A stretch of DNA of 10,373 nucleotides, from NCBI GenBank assembly GCA_964562165.1, contig CAZLRZ010000028.1, positions 1 to 10,373 on the forward strand, written 5' to 3'. Under the pieces are notes generated by a model that was not told where the DNA came from, did no database searches, and saw nothing but the letters and a program-made list of their open reading frames with translations. A program made the translations under genes and the position numbers. Each line of letters opens with the position of its first letter. The first letter of the stretch is position 1. This stretch comes from JAKQLP01 sp964562165 (GTDB lineage Bacteria > Patescibacteriota > Dojkabacteria > B142 > OLB20). This document shows, in pieces, positions 1 through 6,391 of the stretch.

Positions 1-354
1 AATTGAAAAGGCCAAATCAAAGTATTCTGAATATTTACTTCTAAAGTTATTGGAATAGTTTTCGCAGTCATCCACATAGAAAGTGCTTTGATAATCCTCT
101 TTTGCAGTTTGGATCAACTCTTCACCGAGATCAATCCCGATAGATTCGCCCACAATATTATTTAATTCATTCGTAAAATCGCCGCTACCGCAGGCCAAGT
201 CGATTGCCTTAATTTTTGCAAGCCTTTCTTTGTCAAAAAGGGTATTGAGGATTTCAATAAGTTTGGGAAATATGATCAACTGGTGATTACTTTGCCTTGA
301 TTTTGGGATATCTCTATACCAGCTTGATTCGTGTCTCCAGTGTGTGTGATTCAT
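1..354 (-). CDS. Class I SAM-dependent methyltransferase, N-terminal part (3' end outside window)
   Basis: The reading frame opens with ATG at 354-352 and stays open for 118 codons to the window edge, so the C-terminus is missing. Residues 51-60 read IDLACGSGDF, the glycine-rich motif I that binds S-adenosylmethionine. Residues 72-76 (IGIDL) supply the acidic motif II residue (Asp75) expected to contact the ribose of SAM. YFDLAFSI at the edge looks like the start of motif IV. The 50 residues before motif I are rich in aromatic and charged residues (HTHWRHESSWYRD), a common layout in small-molecule methyltransferases. The substrate cannot be told from this fragment. The ATG overlaps the TGA of the upstream cysteine-rich gene (ATGA), which suggests translational coupling. 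The Rossmann methyltransferase call is firm; the specificity is unknown. Confidence 0.88.
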   Translation of the reverse strand, partial: MNHTHWRHESSWYRDIPKSRQSNHQLIIFPKLIEILNTLFDKERLAKIKAIDLACGSGDFTNELNNIVGESIGIDLGEELIQTAKEDYQSTFYVDDCENYSNNFRSKYSEYFDLAFSI

Positions 355-773
355 GGTTTTATTTCTACAACAATAACTCCAACGTCATGATCGGCTTCGA
401 TGTATTTTGCTCCATTACATGCTAGTGGATCTTTTGGATTATAGAAAGAGCATTTTTTACAAACATCAATTGGATCTGCTAGGGGTCTATAATTGTTTTC
501 GTTTTTATGGTTGAAGATTAAATTTAAAGTTAAAAGGATAGAATCATTATCACCAATTCCAATCGATGTAAAAACTTGTCCTTTTTCTATAGTTGTTTTA
601 CCTATTTGTCTATTAAGAATCTGAACAAGGCCTAATTGAAATCCCTCTCGATAATCCACTGATCCATTGCACAAATTGCAAGCATTAGGATTAAAGGCGA
701 CAACTTTTCCAGATTCGTCTTTTAGAAACGGACTTGAGTTTTGATTTATTGTATGATTCATTAAGTTTTCCAT
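351..773 (-). CDS. Small cysteine-rich protein of unknown function (paralogue A)
   Basis: A 140-residue protein I do not recognise. It has five cysteines: a CNLCNG knuckle (Cys32, Cys35), then Cys105-x2-Cys108-x-Phe followed by Cys119-x-Gly-x-Lys, arranged like a metal-binding (zinc or iron) site. The middle, about residues 45-90, looks beta-rich. There is no signal peptide or membrane segment, so it is probably cytosolic. The neighbouring gene at 780-1154 encodes a protein with the same layout, apparently a diverged tandem duplicate. The first ATG is six bases after that gene's stop, without a convincing ribosome binding site. A second ATG (codon 5, 761-759) has GGAAAA just upstream and could be the true start. 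The TGA overlaps the methyltransferase ATG. The gene call is firm; metal binding is inferred from cysteine spacing only. Confidence 0.8.
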   Translation of the reverse strand: MENLMNHTINQNSSPFLKDESGKVVAFNPNACNLCNGSVDYREGFQLGLVQILNRQIGKTTIEKGQVFTSIGIGDNDSILLTLNLIFNHKNENNYRPLADPIDVCKKCSFYNPKDPLACNGAKYIEADHDVGVIVVEIKP

Positions 774-779
774 ATCACA

Positions 780-1154
780 TTATAATACTTGAAAATAAAA
801 TTTAAGGCTCAATGTAAAATTATTTATGGTATTCATAACTGTTTTTAATCCAGGGCATACATCCATTCTACCTTCATAAAATCGATCCTTAAACCAACAG
901 CTCTGGCATATATTGGTAATTAGATGTATAGGCGGTGGATTTGTTGTTTGAGTTACTTCTACGGTCAATGCTTCATTATTGGGTATCTCATAACCTTTTT
1001 TAAGGTTTATATTTTTTAGCCTTTTGGGATTTAATCCTACTTTTATAGCTTTATAGCCATTTTTCCCATTTAAAGCTGGGCATCGACCAGGAGTGAATAC
1101 CGTTGGAGTACAATGATTATTACTTAATTGTATTTGAGAGGGTTCAGGGTTCAT
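780..1154 (-). CDS. Small cysteine-rich protein of unknown function (paralogue B)
   Basis: A 124-residue protein without a recognised family, first gene of the minus-strand unit. It shares a plan with the next gene: an N-terminal Cys followed by Asn-Gly (Cys25-Pro-Ala-Leu-Asn-Gly), a beta-rich middle with an 'LTVEV' strand where the paralogue has 'LLTLNL', then Cys83-x2-Cys86-x-Phe and Cys100-x-Gly-x-Lys. Cys15 is an extra cysteine. The last 13 residues are hydrophobic and aromatic, matching a final strand in the paralogue. No signal peptide is seen. The ATG at 1154-1152 follows an A/T-only leader with no Shine-Dalgarno, and an extended -10 promoter lies about 70 bases upstream. Paralogy with the neighbour is my reading of the alignment by eye. 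A metal-binding or structural role is possible but unproven. Confidence 0.78.
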   Translation of the reverse strand: MNPEPSQIQLSNNHCTPTVFTPGRCPALNGKNGYKAIKVGLNPKRLKNINLKKGYEIPNNEALTVEVTQTTNPPPIHLITNICQSCWFKDRFYEGRMDVCPGLKTVMNTINNFTLSLKFYFQVL

Positions 1155-1223
1155 TTTATTAAGTTTAAATTATTAATATGCTTTTTGTTAAAATCTATCA
1201 CCGATGTTTTATTGTATATATGC

Positions 1224-1232
1224 ATTATATCA
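1224..1232 (-). promoter_or_regulatory. Extended -10 promoter for the cysteine-rich/methyltransferase unit
   Basis: Read on the minus strand, this is TGATATAAT: a perfect TATAAT hexamer with the TGn extension used by sigma-70-type polymerases. The -35 candidate 17 bases upstream (TTACTG) is poor, as is common with extended -10 elements. The predicted transcript start is near 1217, leaving a leader of about 60 bases before the ATG at 1154. Nothing was tested; this is a motif match in AT-rich DNA. Confidence 0.5.
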
Positions 1233-1286
1233 TTGCGGGTGCTTTTCAGTAAAGGGGAACTTATAAATAAATAGATCTTTAATCAA

Positions 1287-1314
1287 TTACCAATTTCTTC
1301 CCATTTGTTATACA
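1287..1314 (+). promoter_or_regulatory. Candidate promoter for ileS
   Basis: TGT followed by TATACA (1306-1314) makes an extended -10 element, and TTACCA at 1287-1292 is a weak -35 at 16 bases spacing. The predicted start near 1321 would give a leader of about 30 bases that includes the ribosome binding site at 1344-1347. This placement also argues against starting ileS at the upstream TTG at 1305, which lies inside the -10 region. The A+T background makes chance matches likely. Confidence 0.4.
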
Positions 1315-1343
1315 ATACCATTATCCATTTATTATTTTATTTT

Positions 1344-1347
1344 GAGG
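1344..1347 (+). promoter_or_regulatory. Shine-Dalgarno site (GAGG) fixing the ileS start
   Basis: GAGG lies five bases before the ATG at 1353. It is the only clear Shine-Dalgarno sequence I see before any gene in this window. It picks 1353 over the in-frame TTG at 1305, whose 16 extra residues (hydrophobic, not IleRS-like) match no family feature. Confidence 0.65.
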
Positions 1348-1352
1348 CAATC

Positions 1353-4300
1353 ATGTTCAAGCCCGTAAACCAAAAAGAAGATTTTTCTTCACTGGAATTA
1401 ACAATTACTAAGTTTTGGAAAGACAATAACATTTTCGAAAAATCAATTAACCAAAGAAGTATTGCCAACAAATATGTTTTTTATGATGGGCCTCCATTCA
1501 TAACCGGGATGCCTCATTATGGTACGCTATTGCCATCAATTGCCAAAGATGTGATCCCAAGATATCAAACTATGCGTGGGAAAAGGTGCGAAAGAGTATG
1601 GGGCTGGGATTGTCATGGGCTTCCGATTGAAACCAAAGTCGAAAAAGCATTAAATATTAAAAATCGTCGTGCGATTGAACAATTTGGGATCCAAAAATTT
1701 GTGGATGAATGTTATCGCTATACAAGGAACACTTCCGCTGATTGGAAGTGGTATGTCGATAGAATCGGAAGATGGGTAGATTTTGATAATAGCTACAAGA
1801 CTATGGATCAAGATTACATGGAAAGCGTAATCTTCAATTTTAAGAAGCTTTATGATGGTGGAAAGGTTTACGAGGGCGTACGAACTTCTTTGTTCTGCAC
1901 GAGGTGTTCAACTCCGGTCTCAAATTTTGAGATTGCTATGGATAATTCGTATGCAGAAATGGACGATCCAGCTGTGACTATTAAATTCCCAGTAGTTAGT
2001 GAAGGTAAATTCAAAGGCTCCAATCTACTTGCATGGACGACAACTCCTTGGACATTACCATCGAATAAGGCACTAGTACTTGATCCTAAAGAATCGTATG
2101 TTTTGGCCAAAGTCCAAAAACTTGATATCGAACTCGAAAAAGCTTGGCTAGTAATAGAAGCTCCAAAGGATTTGAATAAGATGAAAAGGGAGAATATCAC
2201 TCAAGCGTACCTTAAAGACTATAAAGATAATTCGGGATTGAACTTTGAACATGCAAGAATCCGAAAGGTCGATAATGTTTACACTTTAACACTTAAGTTT
2301 TTTGCCGGAGCTACAAATGAAACCGGTCAATTAATCGAGAAAACTGAAGTAATTTCAAAAGAACGATATATCGAACTTATAAAGCAGGCAACAAGCAAGG
2401 TTGTAAAGATAAGATATTCGATCCCTTTAGAGGGTGGATTAATCGCTCAGCTTGATGAATACCAGAATAACTTAAAGGGCTTAATGGTTGTCGAAGTTGA
2501 GTTTCCAAGTTTAAATTCTGAAAAGAACTTTAATATTCCTGTATGGTTTGGAAAAGAAGTCACTGACTGCACAGGTATCTATCCTCCGGTTATTGCTGAT
2601 CTTTCGCTTGAAGAAGTTAATAAATTGAATGAAGAATTTGTTCAACCTCCACATAATTACGAGGATCATGTTTTAAACGAATTTGTAATTCTAGCAAAAA
2701 AACGACTTGAATTTGTGATGGGGCGATTAGATTATTCAATCGAAGATACTTTTTTGGGTAAAGAGTTAATCGGATTAAAATACGATCCACCTTTCAAATA
2801 CTTCACAGCAACTGATATCGAGCACAAGGTCTATGAATTCAAAGATATGGTGACTATGGATGATGGAACGGGTATAGTACATTCCGCACCCGGATTCGGT
2901 GATATTGATACCGATATGGGTAAGCATTATGGCTTAGGTATTGCCATGAGCATTAATGACGAGGGTAAATATTTTGATTTTATAACCGATTACAAAGGCA
3001 AATATGTAAAAGATGCTGATCCTTTCATCACTGAGGATCTAAAGAAGATGAATAGGCTTTTTAAATCCGAAAGAATAACACATAGGTACCCATTCTGTTC
3101 TAGATGCGGAACTCCATTACTTCAAAAGGCTCAACCATCATGGTTTATTGATATTCAGAGTTTAAAGCCGAATCTTCAAAAAAACAATAAAAATATTAAT
3201 TGGGTTCCAAAACATTTAAAGGAAGGTCGTTTTAAAAAAGGAATCGAAACCGCACCTGATTGGTGTGTGAGTAGAACTCGTTACTGGGCATCACCAATGC
3301 CTGTTTGGCAAAGAGTGGAAAATGGCAAAGTTGTAGAAAGAGTTGTTCTTGGTTCAAGAGATGAAATTCGTGAAAATGCAATGCAACCAATTACAAAAGT
3401 CGTTTTTGTGAGGCAATCCTCAGATAACACTGACAAAATTCTACAAATTAATGAAAAACTTAAAGATGTTGAATTTGATAATTTCTATTATGCAACAACA
3501 CTTGAAGGCAACCCGTTTTTAAGCAAATTTGTTTTAAAGATAAAAGAACCAAAAGAAGGTCTAGTAGCCTTGTCTAATCCTGAAATGCATCAGGAATTTA
3601 TCAATGTTCAAAGTAAATTATTTAAAGAGCACAATGTAAATAGTTTAGGTGAACTAAGCGAAGAAACTCTAGCAAATGCTTTTAAAGGTTTTATCGATCA
3701 TTACAAAGCTGAATTTGGCAAACTTCTAAGTGAGAAATCCGGTAAATTAATTTTGGCCTTAACACACGCTGAAGTTATTGTGTTTATCAGACACCTTTAC
3801 GAAGGCAGAAGTCTAAAAGAAAGCTTCTCATTGAATATCGAGAGTTTTAAACCATTGAATATGTATTTTAATGGTACGGATTTAATGGACTTACATAGGC
3901 CAAAAATTGATGCGATCACTATCAAAGGCAAGACTGGAATATTAACAAGGGTCCCTGAAGTATTGGATGTATGGATGGATTCGGCTTCAATGCCCTATGC
4001 CAGCAAGCATTATCCATTTGATGCTAAAGAGGATTTTGAAAATAACTTCCCTGCGGATTTTGTAATTGAATATATTGCCCAAACCAGAGCCTGGTTCTAT
4101 GTTATGCATGTTTTGGGCACGGCTTTATTTGATTCAAATCCTTTCAAAAACGTTGTAACTACAGGAGTAATCTTTGGAACAGACGGCAGGAAAATGAGTA
4201 AAAGCTATGGAAACTACCCTGATCCAAAAATAATTTTAGAAAAGTACGGCGCAGAGCCATTAAGGCTTTACCTTATGGGTTCTCCCGTAATGGTTGGTGA

Positions 4301-5084
4301 AGACATTAACTTGGATGAAAANNNNNNNNNNNNNNNNNNNNNNNNNNNNNNNNNNNNNNNNNNNNNNNNNNNNNNNNNNNNNNNNNNNNNNNNNNNNNNN
4401 NNNNNNNNNNNNNNNNNNNNNTTTTTAAGTGAAGAAATATATAAAAACTTAACTGGTTTTGATGAAAAATCTAACACGGAATCTGTTCATTTGTGCGACT
4501 TCCCCAAAATAGAAACTGAAGGGAAAGATAGTAAAGCCCTTTTAGAGCAAATGACTTTTGTTAGGGAGGTCGTAAATCTTGGGCAATCTATCAGAGCTCA
4601 AAAAGGAATCAAGGTTAGACAAGCATTGGCAAGCATTTCGATAAAATCCGAGGCACAAGCCAAAATGTCTATTGCTTGGGTAGAAAACCTAATTAAAGAT
4701 GAATTGAATGTAAAAGAGGTGAAGTGGATATCAAATTTATCCGATGACCCAACAATGCCTAAGATGAAGTCTGATATTCAAGAAATTGAAGTTGCTCTTG
4801 ATACAAATCTCACCGAAGATTTGCGAAACGAAGGCATAATCAGAGAATTTATCAGGCTTGTCCAAGATCAGCGAAAACAAATGAAGTTGATCATCGGTGA
4901 AGAAATTGAGATAGAATTTTCAATTAGTGATAATATAATAAAAGAAATAATTTTGGCTAATGTTGAAAGCCTCAAAAAAGCTTTATCAGCATCAGAAGTC
5001 TCTTTTGAAGATTCAATTGATGACAAAACTGCTGTCACAAAAGTCATAAATGGCAAAAACATTGTCATAAACATAGAAAAATAA
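1353..5084 (+). CDS. ileS: Isoleucyl-tRNA synthetase, type II, with CYTH and histidine-phosphatase-like insertions; interrupted by an N gap
   Basis: Charges tRNA-Ile with isoleucine in the cytoplasm. Numbering from the ATG at 1353, visible parts are the HIGH-type signature PHYGT (54-58), zinc knuckles CTRC (182-185) and CSRC (582-585), the CP1 editing motifs TTTPWTLPSN (229-238) and GTGIVHSAPGFGD (505-517), RYWASPMPVW (644-653), DLHRP (846-850), DVWMDS (872-877) and the KMSKS loop (948-952). The C-terminal region with KVRQAL and LTEDLRNEGIIREFIR closes the protein. Two extra domains interrupt it: CYTH at about 258-416 and a histidine-phosphatase-like fold at about 679-838, which is why the protein is far longer than usual. 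The last HIGH position is Thr instead of His. A run of 100 Ns replaces the start of the anticodon-binding region. The first gene of a plus-strand group with two lepB genes; lepB1 follows after 11 bases. Confidence 0.96.
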   Translation: MFKPVNQKEDFSSLELTITKFWKDNNIFEKSINQRSIANKYVFYDGPPFITGMPHYGTLLPSIAKDVIPRYQTMRGKRCERVWGWDCHGLPIETKVEKALNIKNRRAIEQFGIQKFVDECYRYTRNTSADWKWYVDRIGRWVDFDNSYKTMDQDYMESVIFNFKKLYDGGKVYEGVRTSLFCTRCSTPVSNFEIAMDNSYAEMDDPAVTIKFPVVSEGKFKGSNLLAWTTTPWTLPSNKALVLDPKESYVLAKVQKLDIELEKAWLVIEAPKDLNKMKRENITQAYLKDYKDNSGLNFEHARIRKVDNVYTLTLKFFAGATNETGQLIEKTEVISKERYIELIKQATSKVVKIRYSIPLEGGLIAQLDEYQNNLKGLMVVEVEFPSLNSEKNFNIPVWFGKEVTDCTGIYPPVIADLSLEEVNKLNEEFVQPPHNYEDHVLNEFVILAKKRLEFVMGRLDYSIEDTFLGKELIGLKYDPPFKYFTATDIEHKVYEFKDMVTMDDGTGIVHSAPGFGDIDTDMGKHYGLGIAMSINDEGKYFDFITDYKGKYVKDADPFITEDLKKMNRLFKSERITHRYPFCSRCGTPLLQKAQPSWFIDIQSLKPNLQKNNKNINWVPKHLKEGRFKKGIETAPDWCVSRTRYWASPMPVWQRVENGKVVERVVLGSRDEIRENAMQPITKVVFVRQSSDNTDKILQINEKLKDVEFDNFYYATTLEGNPFLSKFVLKIKEPKEGLVALSNPEMHQEFINVQSKLFKEHNVNSLGELSEETLANAFKGFIDHYKAEFGKLLSEKSGKLILALTHAEVIVFIRHLYEGRSLKESFSLNIESFKPLNMYFNGTDLMDLHRPKIDAITIKGKTGILTRVPEVLDVWMDSASMPYASKHYPFDAKEDFENNFPADFVIEYIAQTRAWFYVMHVLGTALFDSNPFKNVVTTGVIFGTDGRKMSKSYGNYPDPKIILEKYGAEPLRLYLMGSPVMVGEDINLDEXXXXXXXXXXXXXXXXXXXXXXXXXXXXXXXXXXFLSEEIYKNLTGFDEKSNTESVHLCDFPKIETEGKDSKALLEQMTFVREVVNLGQSIRAQKGIKVRQALASISIKSEAQAKMSIAWVENLIKDELNVKEVKWISNLSDDPTMPKMKSDIQEIEVALDTNLTEDLRNEGIIREFIRLVQDQRKQMKLIIGEEIEIEFSISDNIIKEIILANVESLKKALSASEVSFEDSIDDKTAVTKVINGKNIVINIEK
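2124..2600 (+). other. CYTH (triphosphate tunnel) domain inserted in the IleRS editing region
   Basis: About residues 258-416 of IleRS match the CYTH layout in order. ELEKAWLV (260-267) stands for the signature ExExK strand, with Ala264 where Lys is expected. ITQAYL (282-287) stands for the usual 'I-x-Q-G-Y-L'. ARIR (301-304) is the paired-arginine strand, YTLTLK (310-315) the lysine strand and KIRY (352-355) the next basic strand. LDEY (367-370) gives the acidic strand, EVEF (381-384) the paired glutamates and WFGKEVT (398-404) the closing motif. Family members hydrolyse inorganic triphosphate, thiamine triphosphate or RNA 5' triphosphate, or make cAMP. The flanks, YVLAKV before and FVILAKKRLEFVMG after, are normal CP1 sequence, so this is an insertion in an intact editing domain. 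The fold call is strong; activity is unknown. Confidence 0.85.
3387..3866 (+). other. Degenerate histidine-phosphatase (phosphoglycerate-mutase-like) domain inserted in IleRS
   Basis: About residues 679-838 lie between the usual 'GSRDEI' segment and DLHRP, which are normally separated by only a short linker. The insert opens with KVVFVRQSSDN (682-692), which mirrors the family's first strand and 'LVRHGET.N' motif, but the catalytic His is Gln688. The far end has KLILALTHAEVIVFIRHL (798-814), mirroring 'vlvVSHGgvi..ll', with His805 kept. Between them, ETLANAFKGFIDHY fits the helix that precedes the last strand. The second arginine motif of active enzymes is not evident. Loss of the nucleophile His suggests a non-catalytic, binding or structural role. 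The fold call is by eye and moderately sure. Confidence 0.68.
4322..4421. other. Run of 100 Ns: scaffold gap inside ileS
   Basis: Exactly 100 unknown bases, the conventional placeholder for a gap of unknown size. On the left the protein reads GEDINLDE, just after KMSKS; on the right FLSEEIY. In type II IleRS these two points are separated by well over a hundred residues, including the helical anticodon-binding part with the WYxRRxR-like segment. The gap must therefore be several hundred bases long in reality, and the apparent frame match across it is coincidental. Confidence 0.95.
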
Positions 5085-5095
5085 TTATTAGTTAT

Positions 5096-5710
5096 ATGGA
5101 GAAAACAGAGTCAAAAGATCTTTTCACCGATTTACTCGAATCCTTTGTAATCGCTATGGCGATTTCAATTGTGGTCTTTTTTACTCTGATAGCCCCGAAT
5201 CAAGTTGATGGGCAATCTATGGAGCCGACTTTTCACCACGAAGATAAGTTAATCACTAATAAAATTAGCCAATGGCTTGGAGTTTCAACTTTTGGAAAGT
5301 CCGTAGGGCTAGATTATGAACGAGGCGATGTTGTGGTTTTTGCTTTAGGCAATGTGGATTTAGTAAAGAGAGTCATTGCAAAAGGAGGCGATAAAATAAT
5401 GCTTAAGGATGGAGATGTTTATGTTAATGGAAAATTCCTAAAAGAAAACTATCTTCCCGAAGGGCTTATTACCCGAACTTATAGGGGACCTTTCGCTTTT
5501 ATTGATGACGCAGAAGAACTTACCGTGCCACAAAATTATTATTTTGTGATGGGTGATAATAGGGGCAATAGCAAAGATTCAAGATTTACTGATGTCGGGT
5601 TTGTTAGTAGGGATCAACTCAAAGGTCGAGTGATGTTCAAGTACTGGCCACTTTCGGAGATCCATGCCGTAAATAAAGGAGAATTTGTTGAGATTGATCA
5701 GGCAAACTAA
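5096..5710 (+). CDS. lepB: Signal peptidase I (first of two tandem copies)
   Basis: A membrane-bound serine protease that cleaves signal peptides from exported proteins. One transmembrane helix (about residues 16-34) is followed by the catalytic domain outside the membrane. The nucleophile is Ser41 in DGQSMEPT and the general base is Lys91 in VDLVKRVIAKGGD. Box E is MGDNRGNSKDSR (152-163). The length, 204 residues, is normal for Gram-positive-type and CPR enzymes. The Ser-Lys dyad is intact, so it should be active. It begins 11 bases after ileS without a Shine-Dalgarno and is probably cotranscribed with it. A second copy follows after 36 bases. The ATG gives a normal short charged N-terminus (MEKTESKD) before the helix. 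Confidence 0.96.
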   Translation: MEKTESKDLFTDLLESFVIAMAISIVVFFTLIAPNQVDGQSMEPTFHHEDKLITNKISQWLGVSTFGKSVGLDYERGDVVVFALGNVDLVKRVIAKGGDKIMLKDGDVYVNGKFLKENYLPEGLITRTYRGPFAFIDDAEELTVPQNYYFVMGDNRGNSKDSRFTDVGFVSRDQLKGRVMFKYWPLSEIHAVNKGEFVEIDQAN

Positions 5711-5716
5711 TACAAT
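5688..5716 (+). promoter_or_regulatory. Candidate internal promoter before the second lepB
   Basis: TTGAGA (5688-5693) and TACAAT (5711-5716) are separated by exactly 17 bases, each one mismatch from the sigma-70 consensus. The element straddles the end of the first lepB. The predicted start near 5723 leaves a leader of about 24 bases to the ATG at 5747. It would let the second copy be expressed apart from ileS and the first copy. Confidence 0.5.
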
Positions 5717-5746
5717 AGAAATAGTCTAATTTTTTTCAAAACATAT

Positions 5747-6376
5747 ATGTCTGATAATCCATTCATTCATTCCACAGAACCTAAAAAAGCAAATGTTTTT
5801 AAACAAGTTTTTGAAGCCTTGGTAATTGCTATTACCGTCAACGTGGTTATCTACTTTCTATTTATCATCCCAAGCCAAGTGGATGGTCCTTCAATGTTGC
5901 CAAATCTTGTAGATAAAGAATTGCTTTTTGCCAATAAAACACCTACATGGTTTAACAATAATACCGATACGCTTAAAAAGTTTAATTGGGATTATGAAAG
6001 GGGAGACGTAATAATTTTTGATTTTGAAAATATTGTTTTAGTAAAAAGAATCATTGCTAAAGCTGGTGACGAAGTGTACTTTCAAGGGGGCGATGTTTTT
6101 GTTAATGGCAAAAAGCTATACGAAACATATCTTCCGGTAAATACGCGAACTTACTTACCACAAAAAGAAATTAGATTCTTAGATGAGGGTCAAAAGCTTA
6201 TTGTCCCTGAAAATAACTTCATTGTACTTGGGGATAATAGAACCCAGTCAAAGGATTCTCGATATAAGGAGGTTGGATTAATTAAGAGAGAAATGATCAA
6301 AGGAATAATCTTTTTAAGATTCTGGCCAATCAATAAATTTGGAGTAATTCCAAGGGGAGCCTTTAAAGAACAATAG
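5747..6376 (+). CDS. lepB: Signal peptidase I (second tandem copy)
   Basis: A 209-residue paralogue of the preceding gene with the same layout: one N-terminal membrane helix (about 24-41), nucleophile Ser49 in DGPSMLPN, Lys100 in IVLVKRIIAKAGD and box E LGDNRTQSKDSR (161-172). The two copies share VDG-SM and DYERGDV blocks and similar C-terminal ends, so they are clearly duplicated. This copy differs near the active site (SMLPN where most family members, including the first copy, have SMEPT), and its cytoplasmic N-terminus is longer. Both catalytic residues are kept, so it should be active, possibly on different substrates. No Shine-Dalgarno precedes the ATG, but a good promoter candidate does. 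It ends eight bases from the convergent solute-binding gene. Confidence 0.95.
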   Translation: MSDNPFIHSTEPKKANVFKQVFEALVIAITVNVVIYFLFIIPSQVDGPSMLPNLVDKELLFANKTPTWFNNNTDTLKKFNWDYERGDVIIFDFENIVLVKRIIAKAGDEVYFQGGDVFVNGKKLYETYLPVNTRTYLPQKEIRFLDEGQKLIVPENNFIVLGDNRTQSKDSRYKEVGLIKREMIKGIIFLRFWPINKFGVIPRGAFKEQ

Positions 6377-6378
6377 AC

Positions 6379-6391
6379 TGAATACTATTCA
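6379..6391. repeat. 13-base perfect palindrome at the convergent gene ends
   Basis: TGAATA-C-TATTCA, centred on 6385, covers the stop of the solute-binding gene and the 8-base gap to the second lepB. A one-base centre cannot form a stable hairpin, and there is no T-run or GC-rich stem, so it is not a convincing terminator. Position between converging genes is the only hint of function. Confidence 0.35.

Noticed and set aside
351..353. Reassigned UGA codon (as glycine) of some CPR lineages
   Set aside because: The TGA here sits in a classic ATGA overlap with the next gene, and no recognised gene contains an in-frame TGA.
1305..1352. Upstream TTG start adding 16 residues to IleRS
   Set aside because: It lies inside the likely -10 element, has no ribosome binding site and adds residues with no IleRS character; the ATG at 1353 has GAGG at five bases.
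1868..2200. 110-codon open frame on the minus strand within ileS
   Set aside because: It lies wholly opposite strongly conserved synthetase sequence and resembles no protein; a shadow frame.
3387..3866. IleRS insert as a separate gene or assembly chimera
   Set aside because: The frame is continuous on both sides, base composition does not change, and the only gap is several hundred bases further on.
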